DNA from: Sanderia malayensis
Taxonomy: Eukaryota; Cnidaria; Scyphozoa; Semaeostomeae; Pelagiidae
Length of the DNA: 64,000 nt
Direction of reading: 5' to 3'
Assembly: GCA_013076295.1 (NCBI GenBank)
Contig: RQOL01000699.1
Coordinates: 4,092,001 to 4,156,000 of the forward strand
In this document: piece after piece, positions 60,177-64,000 of the stretch
Position numbering within the stretch: the first letter of the stretch is position 1
How the letters are laid out: every line of letters begins with the position of its first letter
Translations under genes and position numbers: made by a program
Notes under the pieces: model-generated
What the model was told of the DNA's origin: nothing
Database searches by the model: none
Seen by the model: only the letters and a program-made list of their open reading frames with translations

Positions 60177-60970
60177 TCTTTACGTAATTTATGCCCCAAC
60201 ATTGCAGATTATTGCTCTTTCCTAGCACACCAATAAGTAAATATCAACTTTGCTTGTGATTTTTATCATGCTAACACATTTTACCTCAAATCTGCTTTTT
60301 TGATTTCACTGATAACTGATTTCACTCAAAAAAGTAATCAGAAACTATATTTGATTGTGATGTAAACAATTTTGAAGTGAGATATACAATATACTGTTAT
60401 CAAGTCTGGTATATTTTATGAATTATGAATCTGAGGTTTACAGATGGGTAATCAAAATTAGTAGTTTAAGATACGAGAATCTTATGTTATCTTGGTGATA
60501 TCATTTTGCATGAGTTGAACAAATTATCTTGTTATCTGTGATATCTGTTGAATATTTACACATTGCTCTAATCTTAGCTTCTGTTCTGAAGCTAAGATTA
60601 GAGCACCACTTGCTTTGATATTCAATATTATCTAGTAGTTTCCACGAGGAAATGTGTCTGACAGCTTGCATGAGGAAAATTCAAGAAAACAAGGCTAAAC
60701 GACCTCGAAGAATAGAGTTTTATCATGACGTGTTTTTCGGAAATGCGGATCCATTGGATCCTAGTATGACTGTGACGTAACAAGAAAGAAAGCCTTCATT
60801 GCAAGAGACCAATACAAATATGTCTCACGTGACTTGATTCAATTTGATTTGGAAAAGAAAAGCTTCGCGGTTGCGTGCCGTGTGCGTTGTCTCTGGAATT
60901 AGATGAGTGTGAAGGGCGGACAAGAAGTCTCAGATTTTTCACGTATTATAGTCACAGCTGAGTATTCAAA
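60177..60970. promoter_or_regulatory. Spacer between USP genes with a perfect hairpin
   Basis: It contains the USP1 3' UTR and USP2 promoter. At 60563-60604 TGCTCTAATCTTAGCTTC, a 6-nt loop, and its exact reverse complement form an 18-bp hairpin. No other element is recognised. Confidence 0.55.
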
Positions 60971-62403
60971 ATGAGCCGAAAAGTATTGATACCTTTCGAC
61001 AAGAGCGACCACAGTTTGAAAGCATTTGACTGTAAGCATATAACGTTGTGGTTCTTTATTAATATCTTATATCGAATGTATGTCAACTATGCAGGCCCCT
61101 TTTTCAGTTTCAACCCGAACACAGTTTCCGCTTGAGGCTCGGCTATGAAACATGATATGATTTGCGCTTTCAGTATCTTAATCGACCGTGCAATTACGAA
61201 TCGTTCATTTTGGCTAATTTGTGAAAATGATTGAAGGTTGCTACTACAAGTCCAAGTGTCTCTTCGACTTGATCCATTAATCCAAGGCCTTTTCAAAATG
61301 GTGACCTCTGAAATGCGACCCGATTGGGTCAATCTCTTCGTGCATCTTTGAACGTTCGTGGAAATTTAAACACAAGAGCTAATAAATCATGTTATAACTA
61401 GTAGACGTTCAAGTTTTAAGATTTCGGTTGCTTTTTGTGAATATTTCTGATTTTCTACCGATTTTTGGATGGAACAAATGACGAGGAGAAATTCTTTTCA
61501 AAATTTAGGCCCGTTTCTTTCAATTTGCACTTTTTAAAAGGATTTCAATATTCGTGTTTAAACTAGCCATCTCGAATTTATTCCTTCACTTTTTGCTTTT
61601 CTAGTTTATCTGGATCATCTTTATCGTGATGGCGACAACGTGTTGTTTATTCATTGCGTCAACTCGCATGTAAAACGTAAGTTGAACAACATTTATCTGT
61701 GAAGAAAATACATATTTGTACAAACCAACAAAGATCTTTCCCGTGTCCACAAATTTAATTAACAAACATTTTTAAATCCCCATGTGTGTTTTTAAATCGG
61801 GATATTTTATATTTTTTTTGTTTTTTTTAATGAGATTAACACCACTCTACATCATTTCATTTCAGATCAAATTGGTGAAGAACTTGACATGGATAATGTG
61901 AAAGAGAAGTTGGTAAAAACAGTAGATGATGCCAAAGAGGTCTACAAAACCTACGAAGAGAGGTGCACTGCCAGAGAGGTAGTTGATTTGTTATCAAATC
62001 TCAGTTTGATGTTTACACGTTTTTTTACATAAACAACCAATTTATAAGGAATAAGGAACCTAGAGCTAGGATTTCTGATAAACTACAATGGATTCTTTTG
62101 TTGTATTGTTTCCTTTAACAGTTAGAAGACAAATTGTTCTTATTAAAAATACTTGTAAGCCATTCACAATTGCTAGCATTTTTTCTTTTGTTTCTTTTCT
62201 AGATACCCTGTGAGAAGTCATTCCACTCTGGCAATCCAGGAGCTGTGATCTGCGATGCTTCAGTCGAAAAGCATGCTGATTTGATAGTGATGGGATCTCG
62301 TGGCCTTAATGCAATAAGGCGCACATTTCTTGGCAGTGTTAGCGAATATGTCCTTCATCATTCGCATGTACCAACAACTGTTGTTCCAGCTACCAAGCAT
62401 TGA
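60971..62403 (+). CDS. Universal stress protein, copy 2
   Basis: Exons 60971-61031, 61605-61676, 61866-61978 and 62203-62403 give 148 codons. The first exon (61 nt) and last exon (201 nt) have the same lengths and phases as in copy 1, so the two arose by tandem duplication. The start is MSRKVLIPFDKSDHSLKAFDF. The ATP loop is MGSRGLNAIRRTFLGSVS, then EYVLHHSHVPTTVVP. The first-strand motif is IPFDKSDHS instead of VAVDGSDNA; the ligand Asp is kept. The middle exons are diverged (ELDMDNVKEKLVKTVDDAKE). A decayed TTATAAGAAACC element lies in intron 3. Confidence 0.95.
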
Positions 62404-63082
62404 ACTCATTTGCCCCTGTTGTTTCCTATTTTAGCACGGCAATTTCTGCTGACAATATATGTATTTAAGGATATATGAGTTATCACATATACAATCACTT
62501 GTTTTCACAGCTAATTGTATTTTGCTGGTCTTTACCTTCTGTAGATTTGAAACAATGAACTACTGAAGCACCAGGGGTTTTCTGGATTTTCCTTTATATG
62601 AAACTTCTGCATTGGTTGAGACGGTTGAGAGAAACTTCCACAATGTATGGGAGGGAAGTATTAAATTGTATGGCTTTGTGAAAAATTGTGGCTTGTTACC
62701 TTTTTGATAATTTGAGAGAATTACATTTGGATAAAAATAAAATCAATAAAAACTGCAGGAAACATAATCAAAAGTGTACAAAAAAATCAAAATAGATGTT
62801 TTTGAGATAGCATTGCCCTCTTATGCCTGACACTTTAATACTTGGAGAGGAATTAATTAGCTTGCTATAGTGCAATAACCATTTCATTGAAACCTCTGAA
62901 GCATTTATTTTTTATTGCGCAACTTCATTGATGCAAAGAGTAGTTACCATGTCCCTCCACTTGTCACGTGTTGGTGCCGTGTGCCGTGCCCGCGGCTCCC
63001 TCAATTTTCTTGGACGCAGCAAAGACAACCTGCCGAACCCTCCTCGTCCTTCTTCCATCTCATTACCGCAAGGAAATACATC
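62404..63082. promoter_or_regulatory. USP2 3' flank / FXR-family 5' flank
   Basis: 679 bp. The last 150 bp before the FXR start are clearly richer in G+C (CCGTGTGCCGTGCCCGCGGC), as expected of a housekeeping promoter or 5' UTR. AATAAA words at about 62738 may serve USP2. Confidence 0.5.
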
Positions 63083-64000
63083 ATGGAGGAGGTAATAGTT
63101 GAAGTAAAGAGTGCCGAAAATGGAGCCTATTATCAGGTAAGTACAGGCTCATTTCAATCTAAATATTACACAACCTCGTGTATTTATTCCACTACCTATT
63201 TTGTTTTCAGGCTGAAATTAAGAATATTCACAGTGAAGAGGCTACGATAGCTTTTGAATACAAGTAAGTTGTTCATTTGCGAGTATCAAGTATAGGCCCC
63301 TGACATGGCATGCGTTTTCAAAAGCGAGGTTTTCAATGGTAAATTGTATTGAATATCAATTAAGCTTTAAACTTTGCTTGATATAAGCCAGTAGATGCAT
63401 ATGCTTGCGTGCTAATTTTTTATAAGGTTGTGGCAATGTCCAGAAAATTCACGAAAGATTTGGTTGGAATGAAAGAGCCATCCGTATCAAACCTTGCTTT
63501 TTTCTCAGCCAACGAGGGCTGCCTGAATACCGTGGAAAGATAGAAATTTTCAACCACGGGCTAAATCAGTATTAATCTTCATTATTGTATCATTTATTAG
63601 TGGGATTAGAAAAGTGGAAATCGGATGGGGCCCTGGAAATTTCAACAGAATCGTGTGAACTTCAGTGTTTTGCAAATCTGTTTCGACAACCATGAGCCAT
63701 GTGGGTATTGTGAAATACTAACACCAGGTACCGAATACGCATGCGCCAATGTTGTTTTGATCGCTTGAGCAATTTTAACACGTGACCGTGTATATGCCCA
63801 ATGGGAGACCTGGAGCACAACAAGACAGATGACAGAAATTTAATTCAAGGATTCGGGGGGGGGGGGTAACATGGTCGTGGAGGGTTTTGCATTAGTTTTG
63901 GGTAATTGTATCCCTTTTTTTTATCTAGTCCAAACAATTGGATTCGTGTTCCACTGGCAGTAGTAAGAAAACCTCCAGCAAAGGTACGTCAAAACTGGGA
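63083..64000 (+). CDS. FXR1: FMR1/FXR-family RNA-binding protein, first exons
   Basis: An mRNA-binding translational regulator of cytoplasmic granules. Exons seen: 63083-63136 (MEEVIVEVKSAENGAYYQ), 63211-63263 (AEIKNIHSEEATIAFEY) and 63929-63983 (NPNNWIRVPLAVVRKPPAK, reading across the junction). These are the first Agenet/Tudor domain, which in the family reads MEEL-VEVRGSNGAFYKAFV and ends near the RFPPP stretch. KH domains and the rest lie past the window. Invertebrates usually have one FMR/FXR gene, so the symbol is only the family name. The donor GTACGT at 63984 continues the gene. Confidence 0.93.

Noticed and set aside
1..64000. CRISPR arrays, operons or prokaryotic systems
   Set aside because: All supported genes are intron-containing animal genes. 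The tandem repeats found lack unique spacers of constant length.

Overview
The window is AT-rich, intron-rich animal DNA. Reading GT-AG splice sites and codon phase on both strands gives ten protein-coding genes. Every complete gene joins into one open frame whose summed exon length is a multiple of three. The mix fits a non-bilaterian or other marine invertebrate such as a cnidarian or sponge: KDM6 demethylase, RYK, ERp90/TXNDC16, SLC19 transporter, SHIP phosphatase with SAM domain, Dictyostelium-cAMP-receptor-like GPCR, animal universal stress proteins and FMR1/FXR. I cannot name the species. All family names come from remembered protein families, not from a search.

Layout: 1-5424 (+) the 3' part of a KDM6 (UTX/JMJD3) H3K27 demethylase. 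7659-13720 (-) a complete RYK Wnt co-receptor pseudokinase. 14271-23340 (-) a complete TXNDC16/ERp90-like ER protein ending in KDEL. 23965-33263 (-) an unrecognised coiled-coil protein with two C-terminal EF-hands and a possible CAAX box. 36879-38767 (-) an SLC19 (thiamine/folate-type) transporter. 39651-43034 (+) a seven-helix receptor of the cAMP-receptor-like class. 44126-46670 a 2.5-kb terminal-inverted-repeat element with a 9-bp target duplication, containing a Penelope-type GIY-YIG ORF and a 22/44-bp satellite. 46889-57881 (+) a complete SHIP inositol 5-phosphatase (SH2, 5-phosphatase, C2-like, Pro-rich, SAM). 58817-60176 and 60971-62403 (+) two tandem universal stress protein genes. 63083 to the end (+) the first exons of an FMR1/FXR gene.

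The genes do not form a pathway; this is an ordinary metazoan gene neighbourhood. The accessory content is in introns and intergenic spacers: several families of short inverted-repeat elements (MITE-like), tandem repeats, a tRNA-derived SINE, and perfect or near-perfect palindromes. The most unusual object is a perfect 202-bp inverted repeat in a TXNDC16 intron whose arms each carry a sequence that folds like a type I hammerhead ribozyme. Second is the 2.5-kb TIR element, which appears to split an open reading frame that becomes continuous when the element and one target copy are removed.
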